Shown: piece after piece, positions 43,554-52,063 of the stretch | Layout: the number at the start of each line of letters is the position of its first letter | How positions within the stretch are numbered: position 1 is the first letter of the stretch | NCBI GenBank assembly: GCA_026418275.1 | Contig: JAOABQ010000099.1 | Span: 143,757 to 207,756 of the forward strand | DNA length: 64,000 nucleotides | Origin: Clostridia bacterium | GTDB taxonomy: Bacteria; Bacillota; Clostridia; Acetivibrionales; DSM-2933 | Direction: 5' to 3' | Notes under the pieces: generated by a model | What the model was told of the DNA's origin: nothing | The model's input: only the letters and a program-made list of their open reading frames with translations | Database searches by the model: none | Position numbers and translations under genes: made by a program

Positions 43554-44684
43554 CTAAAAACCCTCCTTAAATTCATCATGAACATTAGAAACACTTACTT
43601 CCTGACGCTTGTCCGAATCCGGAACAAGAGTCAACTTGCCCGGTGGTTTATGAATGAGGCCACCGAGAACCTCGTTAAATTTCACTTTGCCCATCAACTT
43701 TTCCATTTCAGTAAGGGTGATGAGGCTTTGTTTATAAATGTCTGAGTAACCGGCAGCATTGGCAGCTTCAGCAACAGAAGTTTCATTGCTATACTTTCTG
43801 ACCGACCGTCCTTCAACCAATTTATAGCCGTTCCACTGTTTGCCGTTATTGATGGCGGCGTTTGTTGCATAAGCAATAATTTCATTGGCCCACTTTGTCA
43901 GATCATCAAGGGAAGATAATATTTCTTCAATTTCAGCATCTGTAAGCAAGGGTGGCAGTGCGAACTCCATGGTTGCAAGCTTCATCTTTGCTTCTGCCCT
44001 GGCACGGCATTTGACAGACGCTCTACAGAAGGTACACCATTCACCGGGAATGTACTCACCTTCACCATTAAAGGCAAGAGTGGCTTTAGGTTTTAACACC
44101 TCATCCGCCCAGGTTTTAAGTTCTGCAACACCGATTGTCCAGGTGCTGACATTCTCCCTGCGTGGTTGGTATATGGTCATTGCCACCTCATGAATGTCAT
44201 ACAGGCTGTCAAACAGTTCCAATGCCCCAAGCGCATAAATCTTCATCTGGGGGTTGTCCTCAGCTTCAACCACAATGCCCTGACCGTACTTGAAATCAAA
44301 GATATGTAGTATGCCATCCCCAACAAGAAGGGTGTCGCACGTTCCTGAACATTCCGGGATATAGCTTGAAAGATCCAATTTTTGTTCTATAAGAACAATA
44401 GGGTCATTGCATTGCTGCTTTGCCTGAGCCAGCACTTCCAGTACAAAAGCTACATATCCGTCAGTGTGTTCATCCATTTCATCACTGTCATATTGAGAAA
44501 CCGGCTTTTTTGACCTTTGCTTCAGAGCCTTCTTCAGCTTATGCTCGCAATGAGCATGTGCTGCTGTCCCTTCAGCGGCTACTGCACTTTCGCTTTCATC
44601 AAAGGTCTGTTCAAGCCTTGCTGACTTGGTACAATTTTCCCAACGGTGTGCCGAAGAGGGAGAGCATATGGAATGTTTACTCAT
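43554..44684 (-). CDS. DUF2800 PD-(D/E)XK exonuclease-like protein
   Basis: 376 residues. SAHRWENCTKSARLE at the N-terminus, GTAAHAHCEHKL, then GTCDTLLVGDGILHIFDFKYGQGIVVEAE with the catalytic Asp...Asp-x-Lys, and CTFCRASVKCRARAE at a C-terminal cysteine site. This is a RecB-like nuclease fold; it works with DUF2815 and the polymerase in many phages, probably in recombination. Confidence 0.9.
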   Translation of the reverse strand: MSKHSICSPSSAHRWENCTKSARLEQTFDESESAVAAEGTAAHAHCEHKLKKALKQRSKKPVSQYDSDEMDEHTDGYVAFVLEVLAQAKQQCNDPIVLIEQKLDLSSYIPECSGTCDTLLVGDGILHIFDFKYGQGIVVEAEDNPQMKIYALGALELFDSLYDIHEVAMTIYQPRRENVSTWTIGVAELKTWADEVLKPKATLAFNGEGEYIPGEWCTFCRASVKCRARAEAKMKLATMEFALPPLLTDAEIEEILSSLDDLTKWANEIIAYATNAAINNGKQWNGYKLVEGRSVRKYSNETSVAEAANAAGYSDIYKQSLITLTEMEKLMGKVKFNEVLGGLIHKPPGKLTLVPDSDKRQEVSVSNVHDEFKEGF

Positions 44685-45001
44685 AATGCCTCCGTAGCCC
44701 TGAGCAACTCAGGATATGAATCCTGTGGTATTTCACTCAGTTTGGTTGCACCGAATTTCCCCAGTAGTTCACGAACTTCGGCTGTTTTTCCGGCTTGGCT
44801 TTTCTTTGCAAGCACCGAGCGGATTTGCTCAATTGTTACTGTTGGCTTTGGATGTTCAGCAGGAGCAGCTTTTTGTTCTGAAGGCTTTTCATCCGAAGGA
44901 GACACATCTTCAGATGTCATTGCATTACATACCGCTTGAATACTATCTGCCAAACTTCTAAGGTCAGACACAACATCGAGCAGTAGTTTGGTTTTGCTCA
45001 T
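44681..45001 (-). CDS. Small early phage protein
   Basis: 106 residues: a helical N-terminus, a Pro/Glu/Lys-rich linker (about 30-50) and a compact helical C-terminus (VTIEQIRSVLAKKSQ, LLGKFGATKLSEIP). This type is common before DUF2800 in clostridial phages and has no known function. It overlaps DUF2800 by four bases and the gene before it by 38. Confidence 0.7.
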   Translation of the reverse strand: MSKTKLLLDVVSDLRSLADSIQAVCNAMTSEDVSPSDEKPSEQKAAPAEHPKPTVTIEQIRSVLAKKSQAGKTAEVRELLGKFGATKLSEIPQDSYPELLRATEAL

Positions 45002-45203
45002 TAGCCATGCCTCCTTCCTTTATCTCTTTGATTTCCACTGATTCAACAGAATCGCCGGGTGTTATAACAATCAACCCCACCTTTTCTCCGAACAGCAGAT
45101 TAAGTAACTTGCTCCGGATTGTTTGAGACCCACTTTTCAGCACTGGATTCCGGATTTCGCCGGGTCTGGTCACATTAATAGTGACCTTGTGTTTTAGATT
45201 CAT
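44964..45203 (-). CDS. Hypothetical early phage protein
   Basis: 79 residues: basic N-terminus (MNLKHKVTINVTRPGE), helix, hydrophobic LLFGEKVGLIVITPGDSV, then a polar tail. It looks like a small beta-rich fold. A GGGAGAG site precedes the ATG. I do not recognise it. Confidence 0.55.
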   Translation of the reverse strand: MNLKHKVTINVTRPGEIRNPVLKSGSQTIRSKLLNLLFGEKVGLIVITPGDSVESVEIKEIKEGGMANEQNQTTARCCV

Positions 45204-45263
45204 CTTTTTCTCTCCCTTCTGAGGGTATATTTTTGTCCCTCATCGATATGCGAAAAAAAGAAT

Positions 45264-45773
45264 TCAATCGAACCCCCTACATGACGGAAAAAATCTCCTT
45301 AGCTTTTCATGTATCTTTTTCAGTCGATTGCGGATTGCAGCTTCGGTCACACCTTCCTCGGTGGCGATGTCTGTATTAGTTCGCTTATCTAAATAGACTT
45401 TTTTGAAAAGGACTTTCTGCTGAGGCAAAAGGGTTTGCATAGCTTCAGACAGCTTATCAAGGCAATTCTGATACTCCTTTTCATCTTCATGTCTTATAAA
45501 AATGCTTTCAGGATTTGCTCTGTTATCTACGAAGTAGCCGTTACGGTCATCTGCTTCTTTATCCTTACCGTCGAAGTAAGCATTAAGATGTGATGTTCGG
45601 TAATCAATGCGGCGCTGTTCGTCCACCTCCGAGTCATCCATCATGTGCAACAACTCTATTTCAGCTTCAGTCACACCATTTTCTCCTGGAGTAATAATGA
45701 TTTTTGCGCCTCCAATGGTGTAATAAATGTAGTTGGTACGGTTCTTTTTATTTGTTTTGTATTTTCTTGTCAT
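45264..45773 (-). CDS. Sigma-70 region 4-like phage regulator
   Basis: 169 residues from ATG 45773 (AAGGAG upstream). The last 60 residues read LSEAMQTLLPQQKVLFKKVYLDKRTNTDIATEEGVTEAAIRNRLKKIHEKLRRFF in family pattern, a sigma region 4 helix-turn-helix. The middle is acidic. It is the first large gene after the tandem leader hairpins and probably controls early or middle genes. Confidence 0.82.
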   Translation of the reverse strand: MTRKYKTNKKNRTNYIYYTIGGAKIIITPGENGVTEAEIELLHMMDDSEVDEQRRIDYRTSHLNAYFDGKDKEADDRNGYFVDNRANPESIFIRHEDEKEYQNCLDKLSEAMQTLLPQQKVLFKKVYLDKRTNTDIATEEGVTEAAIRNRLKKIHEKLRRFFPSCRGFD

Positions 45774-45797
45774 GTTTTGGCTCCTTTCAAGATTTTG

Positions 45798-45868
45798 AAA
45801 AGAGCCTGACAAGCAGCTTAAAACTAAAAAGAGCCTGACGCATAGCTTTAAAGCTACTTGTCAGGCTC
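45798..45868 (-). terminator. Pair of alternative leader terminators
   Basis: On the minus strand an arm A (45868-45851, GAGCCTGACAAGTAGCTT) can pair with either of two downstream arms: B (45839-45831, GTCAGGCTC, followed by five T) or C (45819-45802, 17 of 18 bases complementary to A, followed by TTTTC). Both foldings make terminator-like hairpins between the zinc-ribbon gene and the sigma-like gene, so attenuation or antitermination of the early operon is possible. Confidence 0.7.
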
Positions 45869-45896
45869 GTATGTCACATTTGCATCGTGCTCTGTA

Positions 45897-46106
45897 CTAA
45901 GAAGTCATTGGTAAATGTATTTTTCGAAGGCCAACCTCCGATTTACATTTCCAACATTTAATATAGTAGTCTGGTATCCAAAGATTCTGTGGAGGACTGT
46001 GCCCTTGTGTTTTTACTACTCTAAGTTCTGTATGTACATCGACTTCAGAATCTATAATGCGGCTATGGCAAATCGGACAATAGATTTCTTTTTTCAAAAT
46101 ATTCAT
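45897..46106 (-). CDS. Zinc-ribbon first early protein
   Basis: 69 residues from ATG 46106 (AAGGAGGT upstream). CPICHSR and CWKCKSE form a likely zinc ribbon, with a basic end. It is the first gene after the early minus promoter, the place of Cro-like proteins, but has no helix-turn-helix that I can see. Confidence 0.7.
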   Translation of the reverse strand: MNILKKEIYCPICHSRIIDSEVDVHTELRVVKTQGHSPPQNLWIPDYYIKCWKCKSEVGLRKIHLPMTS

Positions 46107-46154
46107 TGACCTCCTTTTCTTCGTATATCTCAAAACAAATCAGTTGCCATTTCA

Positions 46155-46183
46155 TTGACTTTTACCACTCGTTGTGGTATATT
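46155..46183 (+). promoter_or_regulatory. Repressor promoter with operator in the spacer
   Basis: -35 TTGACT (46155-46160), 17 bases, -10 TATATT (46178-46183). The operator TACCAC-TCGTT-GTGGTA (46163-46179) fills the spacer. Transcription from here reads the XRE repressor after a leader of about 130 bases. Confidence 0.78.
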
Positions 46184-46244
46184 GTTTTTGTATTAAATAG
46201 TCTTACGAAATGGATTATATATCCTTTTTCAAGACTACAAAGGA

Positions 46245-46274
46245 ATTTTACCACAAATAGTGGGCAATAGTCAA
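46245..46274 (-). promoter_or_regulatory. Early (lytic) promoter with operator in the spacer
   Basis: Minus strand -35 TTGACT (46274-46269), 18 bases, -10 TAAAAT (46250-46245). The operator TACCAC-AAATA-GTGGGC (46249-46265) fills the spacer, one arm imperfect. It faces the repressor promoter: predicted starts are about 50 bases apart and the transcripts overlap. Confidence 0.78.
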
Positions 46275-46318
46275 TAATATTCCTTTAATTGTGTGTAATT
46301 TTTCCAAGGAGGATCGAT

Positions 46319-46819
46319 ATGGGATTAGCTTTAGGCCAATATATAAAATCTGTAAGAAAGGCATCAAAAATGTCTGCAGCAAAACTCAGTACTGATGCAG
46401 GTATTTCAAAGTCATACCTTGATTATATTGAAAGTGGTGCAAGAGAGCCTCAGCCTGAAATTCTTGCAAAACTAGCAGCAATTCTTGATGTTGAACTTGA
46501 TGCTTTGTTGGAAATTCAAAAGAAGGAAAAATTAGAATCTGCATTGAACAAACTTCGAGCCGAAAAAGCCACAGTTGGTGACAGTGAATTAAGAGCGGTA
46601 GAAAGAACTGCTGATAATGGACTAACAGTGGATAAAAAAGCATTAGCAATGACACAAAAAGCTTTCGATGATGCAAGCAATGCCGCGCGGGTGGCTGATT
46701 ATATTGAAAACCCAAATCTTCGTGCCATAGTCAAAGCGGGAGCAAGACTTAGCAATGAAGATCTTGAAAAACTAAAAAAGGTAATGGAATCACTTTATCC
46801 TGATGAATTTACCAAATAA
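46319..46819 (+). CDS. XRE-family phage repressor
   Basis: 166 residues from ATG 46319 (AAGGAGG upstream). The HTH covers about 5-62: SAAKLSTDAGISKSYLDYIESG, EPQPEILAKLAAIL. The C-terminal region is helical and has no peptidase motif, so inactivation would need the ImmA-type protein that overlaps it by 17 bases. Its likely operators are the two palindromes in the promoter region. Confidence 0.92.
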   Translation: MGLALGQYIKSVRKASKMSAAKLSTDAGISKSYLDYIESGAREPQPEILAKLAAILDVELDALLEIQKKEKLESALNKLRAEKATVGDSELRAVERTADNGLTVDKKALAMTQKAFDDASNAARVADYIENPNLRAIVKAGARLSNEDLEKLKKVMESLYPDEFTK

Positions 46820-47744
46820 ATCAGAAGCAGCCTATCGGGTTTTTCATATGGCTCATAAGTTTCTAAATGAGTTTGGGATTCACTGGCTCCCCGTGGACCC
46901 ATATGAGATAATAAATAAACAGAAAAGCCGGTGGAAGCTGAAATATGTTGACCAAGTTGCATATGAAATTGGCAAGCCTGAGCAGTATGTGCTTGACCAT
47001 GTTATGAGGAGTCAGGATGGCATAGCTATGTTTGACCCCGCTACCAATCAGTATGACATAATACTTAATAATTCAGACAGCATTCCCCAGACAAGGATGC
47101 TCTGGACAACTGTACATGAAATTGGGCATATATATTTAGGACATTTAGGAAACGAACGCACGAAGATTACATCTGACATGTTATCTCGTGAAGAATATGA
47201 ACAGCTTGAATTTGAAGCAGATAATTTTGCAGGTGAAGTATTAGCATCTAAGTGGTTAATGCGGCAGATTGATATCATTGATGAAAATGATATTGCATTA
47301 ATTTGCGGAATTTCTGATGATGCAGCACTTAGCAGGTACAAGAAGGCAACAGAGGATTATAACTATGTACCTGTTAATGTAATTTTAACGCTTCACAATT
47401 TTGAGGAATATCTCAAAAGCGTGACAGTATGTAGAACAATTGATGAATTTGGAGGCTTTGCACATTATACATACAAAAACCATGAAACACAAAAGTTACC
47501 AAAGCCTAAACCGTTATTTTTAAGGCGACCTGGTACATGCCCATATTGCGGACAGGAAAAATGGTTGTCTCTTGAATCAAATTTTTGCATTGCTTGCGGT
47601 TCGGCATTAAAACCCGGTCTTCAAAGAAGTATTAGTTGTTGCAACCACATCAACCATAGTAATGCGGCATTCTGTGAACAATGCGGGAACAGGGTTTATC
47701 GAATAAAGCAGGGACTAGCATTTGAAGAATGTGAAATTTTATAA
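46803..47744 (+). CDS. ImmA/IrrE metallopeptidase with C-terminal zinc ribbons
   Basis: 313 residues. The zinc-protease motif HEIGH is at 105-109 and the third ligand is in LEFEADNFAGE. In ImmA-type systems it cleaves the cognate XRE repressor on induction. The C-terminus (about 250-305) adds two CPYCG/CIACG and CCN...CEQCG zinc ribbons, not found in most ImmA proteins, which may sense a signal or DNA. Translation is coupled to the repressor. Confidence 0.92.
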   Translation: MNLPNKSEAAYRVFHMAHKFLNEFGIHWLPVDPYEIINKQKSRWKLKYVDQVAYEIGKPEQYVLDHVMRSQDGIAMFDPATNQYDIILNNSDSIPQTRMLWTTVHEIGHIYLGHLGNERTKITSDMLSREEYEQLEFEADNFAGEVLASKWLMRQIDIIDENDIALICGISDDAALSRYKKATEDYNYVPVNVILTLHNFEEYLKSVTVCRTIDEFGGFAHYTYKNHETQKLPKPKPLFLRRPGTCPYCGQEKWLSLESNFCIACGSALKPGLQRSISCCNHINHSNAAFCEQCGNRVYRIKQGLAFEECEIL

Positions 47745-47773
47745 CATAAATAAAAAGTTTGGAGGAAATGAAG

Positions 47774-49306
47774 GTGGTTATTACGGGTGAGTTAAAAAAC
47801 CAAATTGATAAAATCTGGGACGATATGTTTTCTTATGGTATTGCCAATCCATTAGTAGTCATAGAACAACTTACATACCTATTTTTCATCCGTTCGCTTG
47901 ACATGATTGAAGAACAAAACGAGCGAAATGATGAATTGATCGGAGGTTCTCCCAGCGAGCGGATATTTCCGCCAGATGATTATGGTCAAGGATTACGTTG
48001 GAGTAAATTCAAACACCTCCCTGCTGATCAGTTATTTGAACGAATTAAAGACAGGGTATTCCCATTTATCAAAGGAATGGATACTACTATTAAATTGGAT
48101 GATGGAACTACACATAAAATTAAAGGAATGAAAATCGGCAAAAAAAGCACATATGCACAACATATGATTAATGCAAATTTTGCTCTGCCCAATCCATTAA
48201 TAACAGAAAAAGTTGTAACTGCAATTGATGCACTTACTCAAGCCCTTAAAGATAATGATTTAAAGGGTGACCTTTATGAATACATGATATCAAAATTGCA
48301 AACCGCTGGTCGAATCGGGCAGTTCAGAACTCCTCGACACATAATTCGAATGATGGTACGGCTTATCAATCCACAGATAAAGGATACTATAATTGATCCT
48401 GCATGTGGCACTGGAGGGTTTCTTGTTCTTGCTGGGGAATATGTTCGTAAAAATAATGAGAAGGCATTGAGACTTGATAAAAAAGCTCGTGACCATTATC
48501 AAAGAGGAATGTTCGCAGGTTATGATACCGACCAAACAATGCTTCGTATTACAGCAATGAACACAATCCTTCACAATATGGACGAGGCAGATATTCGATT
48601 TAATGATTCACTATCAAAAGATAACAGTGACACGGAAAAATATAGCATAGTCCTTGCAAATCCACCATTTAAAGGTTCACTTGACCATGATGCTGTTGCA
48701 CCATCATTGACATCAGTTACAGATACAAAGAAAACGGAACTCCTTTTTCTTGCCCTATTCCTACGAATACTTGAAGTCGGCGGGCGCTGTGCCTGTATAG
48801 TTCCTGATGGGGTACTTTTTGGATCATCTACCGCACATAAAGCCATACGCAAAGAATTAATTGAAAAACACAAACTACAGGCGGTTATATCTATGCCTTC
48901 AGGCGTTTTTAAGCCATACGCTGGTGTTTCGACCGCTATATTAATCTTTACTAAAACAGGCAAAGGTGGAACCGATAATGTCTGGTTCTACGATATGCAA
49001 TCAGATGGTTATAGTCTTGATGATAAGCGCATGGATTTAGGTACGGGTGGTGATATTGAGGATATAGTGGCACGGTTTAAGAGTTTAGATTCGGAAACAG
49101 GGCGCGAACGCACCGAACAGAGTTTTCTCGTGCCAAAACAGGAAATTGCAGATAATGACTATGACTTGTCCATAAACAAATATAAGAAAACAGTATCTAA
49201 AGCTACTGAATATCCCTCTACTCAAGAGATCATGGCAGATTTAAATGATATTGAAAGCCGTATTCTAACTGGACTTAAGGAATTGGAGGCAATGTTGGAT
49301 GAATAA
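47774..49306 (+). CDS. hsdM: Type I restriction-modification methyltransferase subunit HsdM
   Basis: About 510 residues. Motif I is DPACGTGGFL and motif IV ANPPFKGS (N6-adenine). The N-terminal helical domain (SYGIANPLVVIEQLTYLFFIRSLD) is typical. I chose GTG 47774, which stands eight bases after GGAGG; ATG 47768 and TTG 47759 are also in frame. First gene of the plus-strand type I operon, and it overlaps hsdS by eight bases. Confidence 0.95.
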   Translation: MVITGELKNQIDKIWDDMFSYGIANPLVVIEQLTYLFFIRSLDMIEEQNERNDELIGGSPSERIFPPDDYGQGLRWSKFKHLPADQLFERIKDRVFPFIKGMDTTIKLDDGTTHKIKGMKIGKKSTYAQHMINANFALPNPLITEKVVTAIDALTQALKDNDLKGDLYEYMISKLQTAGRIGQFRTPRHIIRMMVRLINPQIKDTIIDPACGTGGFLVLAGEYVRKNNEKALRLDKKARDHYQRGMFAGYDTDQTMLRITAMNTILHNMDEADIRFNDSLSKDNSDTEKYSIVLANPPFKGSLDHDAVAPSLTSVTDTKKTELLFLALFLRILEVGGRCACIVPDGVLFGSSTAHKAIRKELIEKHKLQAVISMPSGVFKPYAGVSTAILIFTKTGKGGTDNVWFYDMQSDGYSLDDKRMDLGTGGDIEDIVARFKSLDSETGRERTEQSFLVPKQEIADNDYDLSINKYKKTVSKATEYPSTQEIMADLNDIESRILTGLKELEAMLDE

Positions 49307-49889
49307 GTGGAAAACAGTTCGCCTCGGAGATGTTTGTACTGTTGTATCCGGAACAACACCCAAAAGTAATGTCCCAGAGTATTGGAATGGTGACTTGAAC
49401 TGGGTAACTCCTGCTGAACTTAATAATGAAACAACTATAGTTTATGAAACTCAACGCAAAATTACTGCTGAAGCCGTCCGTGCAAGTAGCTTGAAGCCGT
49501 TTCCCGCAGGCACGGTCTTGTTATCGTCACGCGCTCCAATAGGCAAAGTAGCAATTGCAGGCACAGAAATGTACTGTAACCAGGGCTTCAAGAATCTTAT
49601 TTGTTCTGAAAAAATTCATAATTGCTTTCTTTATAGATATCTTAAGGGAAAAACCGAATACCTTAATTCTCTGGGCAGAGGAGCAACCTTCAAGGAAGTA
49701 TCTAAATCAATTGTTGAGGATGTTCACATCCCTCTCCCCCCTATTGAAATACAATATAAAATTGCGTCGCAGCTAAATAAATTAAGTGATTTAATTGCTT
49801 TACGCAAGCAGCAGATTAACAATCTTGATCTCATGGTCAAATCCCGGTTTGTCGCAAAACATGTTCAACGGTTGGAGGTGGCAATATGA
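49299..49889 (+). CDS. hsdS: HsdS specificity subunit, single target-recognition domain
   Basis: 196 residues, half the usual length. One TRD (WKTVRLGDVCTVVSGTTPKS ... NQGFKNLI) and one helical conserved region (IEIQYKIASQLNKLSDLIALRKQQI). It ends shortly after the sequence MVKSRFV, which is exactly the shuffling site found in the next two hsdS segments. Either it works as a dimer of halves or it is a donor/acceptor cassette. It overlaps the next hsdS by four bases. Confidence 0.9.
   Translation: MNKWKTVRLGDVCTVVSGTTPKSNVPEYWNGDLNWVTPAELNNETTIVYETQRKITAEAVRASSLKPFPAGTVLLSSRAPIGKVAIAGTEMYCNQGFKNLICSEKIHNCFLYRYLKGKTEYLNSLGRGATFKEVSKSIVEDVHIPLPPIEIQYKIASQLNKLSDLIALRKQQINNLDLMVKSRFVAKHVQRLEVAI
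49842..49854 (+). repeat. hsdS shuffling site, copy 1 (short core)
   Basis: The 13-bp core TCCCGGTTTGTCG, preceded by ATGGTCAA as in copy 2, in frame with SRFV of the first hsdS. Shared with copies at 50354 and 52032. Confidence 0.65.
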
Positions 49890-50962
49890 AGGCTATGTTT
49901 TCGGATGTTCTTCAAATAAAAAACGGCAGAAATCAGCGTCAAGTAGAAAATCCTAATGGGAAGTATCCTATTTATGGGAGTGGCGGAATAATGGGTTATG
50001 CAGACTCTTATATCTGCGAGGCCAATACAGTTATTATAGGAAGAAAAGGAAGTATAAATAATCCCATATTTGTTAAGGAACCATTTTGGAATGTTGATAC
50101 TGCTTTTGGTTTAGTTGCAAACGAAGAAATTCTCAATCCGAAGTATTTATATTACTTCTGTAAAAGTTTTGATTTTGATAGGCTGAATACTACTGTTACA
50201 ATACCGAGTCTTACAAAAATAAATCTACTAAAGGTAGAAATGCCGCTTCCTTCACTTGATGAGCAGAATGAAATTGCCTCAGTTATTGATAAAGCAACTG
50301 ACTTGATTACATTACGGAAACAACAGCTTAACAAATTGGATTTGATGGTCAAGTCCCGGTTTGTCGAGATGTTTGGCGATCCAGTGGCGAACCCGATGGG
50401 ATGGGAAGTGAAGCAGCTTGGAGAGTTATGCAATATTAGCCGTGGAGGTTCACCAAGACCAATAGAGCAATACCTTGGTGGTACTGTACCATGGATAAAA
50501 ATTGGTGATGCAACAACCGGAGATGATGTATACCTTCGTTCAACGAAAGAAAACATCATTGAGGCGGGCGTAAAAAAGAGCAGACGAGTAAAATCTGGAA
50601 GTCTAATTTTCGCAAATTGCGGTGTATCGTTAGGCTTTGCCAGAATTATTACATTTGATGGATGCATACACGATGGCTGGCTTTCGTTCGAGGAAATAGA
50701 TGAGCGGTTGAATAAGATATTCCTGTTGAAGTCACTTAATCACTGCACCGAATACTTCCGAAGGCTTGCACCGGAGGGGACTCAACCTAATCTGAACACC
50801 GGAATAATGAAAGCTTACTCACAAATTATTCCTCCACTCTCGCTCCAAAATACCTTTGCCGACTTCGTTAAACAGGTCGACAAATCGAAATTTGAAATAC
50901 AAGAAGGACTTAAAAAATTAGAATTACAGTACAATGCGCTTATGCAGAAATATTTTGGATAA
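49886..50962 (+). CDS. hsdS: HsdS specificity subunit, two target-recognition domains
   Basis: 358 residues with two TRDs. TRD1 (about 1-120) is shorter; the conserved helical spacer LRKQQLNKLDLMVKSRFVEMFGDP carries the 32-bp recombination repeat in register, then TRD2 (about 172-320) and a final helix LQNTFADFVKQVDKSKFE. It gives the type I complex its DNA specificity. Exchange of TRD2 with the 52047 cassette would change the target. Confidence 0.93.
   Translation: MKAMFSDVLQIKNGRNQRQVENPNGKYPIYGSGGIMGYADSYICEANTVIIGRKGSINNPIFVKEPFWNVDTAFGLVANEEILNPKYLYYFCKSFDFDRLNTTVTIPSLTKINLLKVEMPLPSLDEQNEIASVIDKATDLITLRKQQLNKLDLMVKSRFVEMFGDPVANPMGWEVKQLGELCNISRGGSPRPIEQYLGGTVPWIKIGDATTGDDVYLRSTKENIIEAGVKKSRRVKSGSLIFANCGVSLGFARIITFDGCIHDGWLSFEEIDERLNKIFLLKSLNHCTEYFRRLAPEGTQPNLNTGIMKAYSQIIPPLSLQNTFADFVKQVDKSKFEIQEGLKKLELQYNALMQKYFG
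50354..50385 (+). repeat. hsdS direct repeat, copy 2
   Basis: 32 bp identical to 52032-52063, starting TCCCGGTTTGTCGAGATG, encoding SRFVEMFGDP in frame. Similarity continues with mismatches for about 25 bp more. Confidence 0.85.
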
Positions 50963-51025
50963 TCCTTTCATCTTCCTGGTCATTGGCTTATGCCGATTTT
51001 AAATTTTGAACAGGAGGATGTAAAT

Positions 51026-52024
51026 ATGAAAGAGAATTTAATAATTGCAATCGAGCAGGGAATGGTTTCTACACTTGATAATGCACAAATGGAAAGGCTT
51101 CATAAGGTACTGACCCACTGTCTGTACAATGTAACTGTGAAAGAAAACAATGAGGCTTCTGTGTTTGAGGAAGATGAGCGCCAAAATGAAGATATCCTAA
51201 TGTCATTTCTTGCGGCAAAACGTATAGAGGGATGTTCGGAAAAGTCTTTAAAGTATTACCGTTCAACAATCCAAAACATGTTGACCACAGTTAATAAAAC
51301 AGTAAAACACATTACAACAGATAATTTACGACAGTATCTTGCAGATTATCAAAACAATAGTCGTTCTGGCAAAGTGACCCTTGACAACATACGCCGCATT
51401 TTATCCAGCTTCTTCTCCTGGCTTGAAGACGAAAATCATATTCTCAAAAGCCCAGTACGCCGTATACATAAGGTCAAGTCAGGACAAACAGTAAAGGAAA
51501 CTTATTCAGATGAGGCTTTGGAATTGATGAGGGATAATTGTGGTTCATTGCGAGATTTGGCGATTATCGATTTATTAACATCTACAGGTATGCGTGTTGG
51601 TGAATTAGTAAAGTTGGATCGGGATGACATTGATTTTGAAAACCGTGAATGCGTGGTTTTAGGAAAAGGCTCAAAAGAGCGACCGGTTTATTTTGATGCA
51701 AGGACAAAAATTCATTTGCAGAGCTATTTGGCAAGCCGTACAGATGATAATCCTGCATTATTTGTATCAATGATGAAGCCGTATAATCGTTTGGAAATTA
51801 GTGGGATAGAAATTCGACTTCGTAAGTTGGGTAGGCAGTTAAACATTCCCAAGGTACATCCTCATAAATTTAGACGAACCCTTGCTACCCGTGCTATTGA
51901 TAAGGGGATGCCTATTGAACAGGTTCAGCAGCTATTGGGACATCAAAAGATTGACACCACTTTACAGTATGCAATGGTGAATCAGAGTAATGTGAAGATG
52001 TCTCATCGGAGGTACATTAGTTGA
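51026..52024 (+). CDS. Tyrosine recombinase of the hsdS locus
   Basis: 332 residues from ATG 51026 (AGGAGG upstream). An N-terminal SAM-like domain, then the catalytic set: Arg in STGMRVGEL, Lys in GKGSKERP, HKFRR, GHQKIDTT and the Tyr in LQYAMVNQ. It resembles XerD-like recombinases. It lies between the two hsdS direct repeats and stops eight bases before the second one, so its job is most likely to shuffle hsdS cassettes rather than to integrate the prophage. Confidence 0.92.
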   Translation: MKENLIIAIEQGMVSTLDNAQMERLHKVLTHCLYNVTVKENNEASVFEEDERQNEDILMSFLAAKRIEGCSEKSLKYYRSTIQNMLTTVNKTVKHITTDNLRQYLADYQNNSRSGKVTLDNIRRILSSFFSWLEDENHILKSPVRRIHKVKSGQTVKETYSDEALELMRDNCGSLRDLAIIDLLTSTGMRVGELVKLDRDDIDFENRECVVLGKGSKERPVYFDARTKIHLQSYLASRTDDNPALFVSMMKPYNRLEISGIEIRLRKLGRQLNIPKVHPHKFRRTLATRAIDKGMPIEQVQQLLGHQKIDTTLQYAMVNQSNVKMSHRRYIS

Positions 52025-52031
52025 TTTCAAA

Positions 52032-52063
52032 TCCCGGTTTGTCGAGATGTTTGGCGATCCAGT
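52032..52063 (+). repeat. hsdS direct repeat, copy 3
   Basis: 32 bp identical to 50354-50385. Recombination between the two would remove 1678 bp and join the first hsdS TRD to the cassette in frame. Confidence 0.85.

Larger units (their letters stand above)
2851..47744. mobile_element. Prophage core (HK97-type siphovirus with serine recombinase module)
   Basis: A continuous phage gene order is present: recombination, lysis, tail, head, packaging, DNA modification and replication on the minus strand, then a divergent repressor and ImmA protease on the plus strand. Capsid, portal, ClpP-type protease, terminase and tape measure are all intact, so the prophage may be functional. The stated ends are only those of the clearly phage-like genes. 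The type I/McrBC island to the right probably belongs to the same element, because it lies between the repressor and the side where the attachment site should be; this is inference. I found no repeat flanking the element by eye, as expected for serine recombinases with short cores. Confidence 0.9.

Noticed and set aside
49299..49889. Frameshifted or broken hsdS gene
   Set aside because: The frame is clean, overlaps its neighbours in the usual ATGA manner and ends just after a shuffling site, so it looks like a product of recombination rather than decay.
50152..50667. 171-codon minus-strand open frame in hsdS
   Set aside because: Opposite the well-defined second HsdS protein.
51026..52024. 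Phage integrase reading of the tyrosine recombinase
   Set aside because: It is embedded between in-frame hsdS repeats in the restriction locus, and the prophage already has a serine recombinase pair; a shuffling role fits better.
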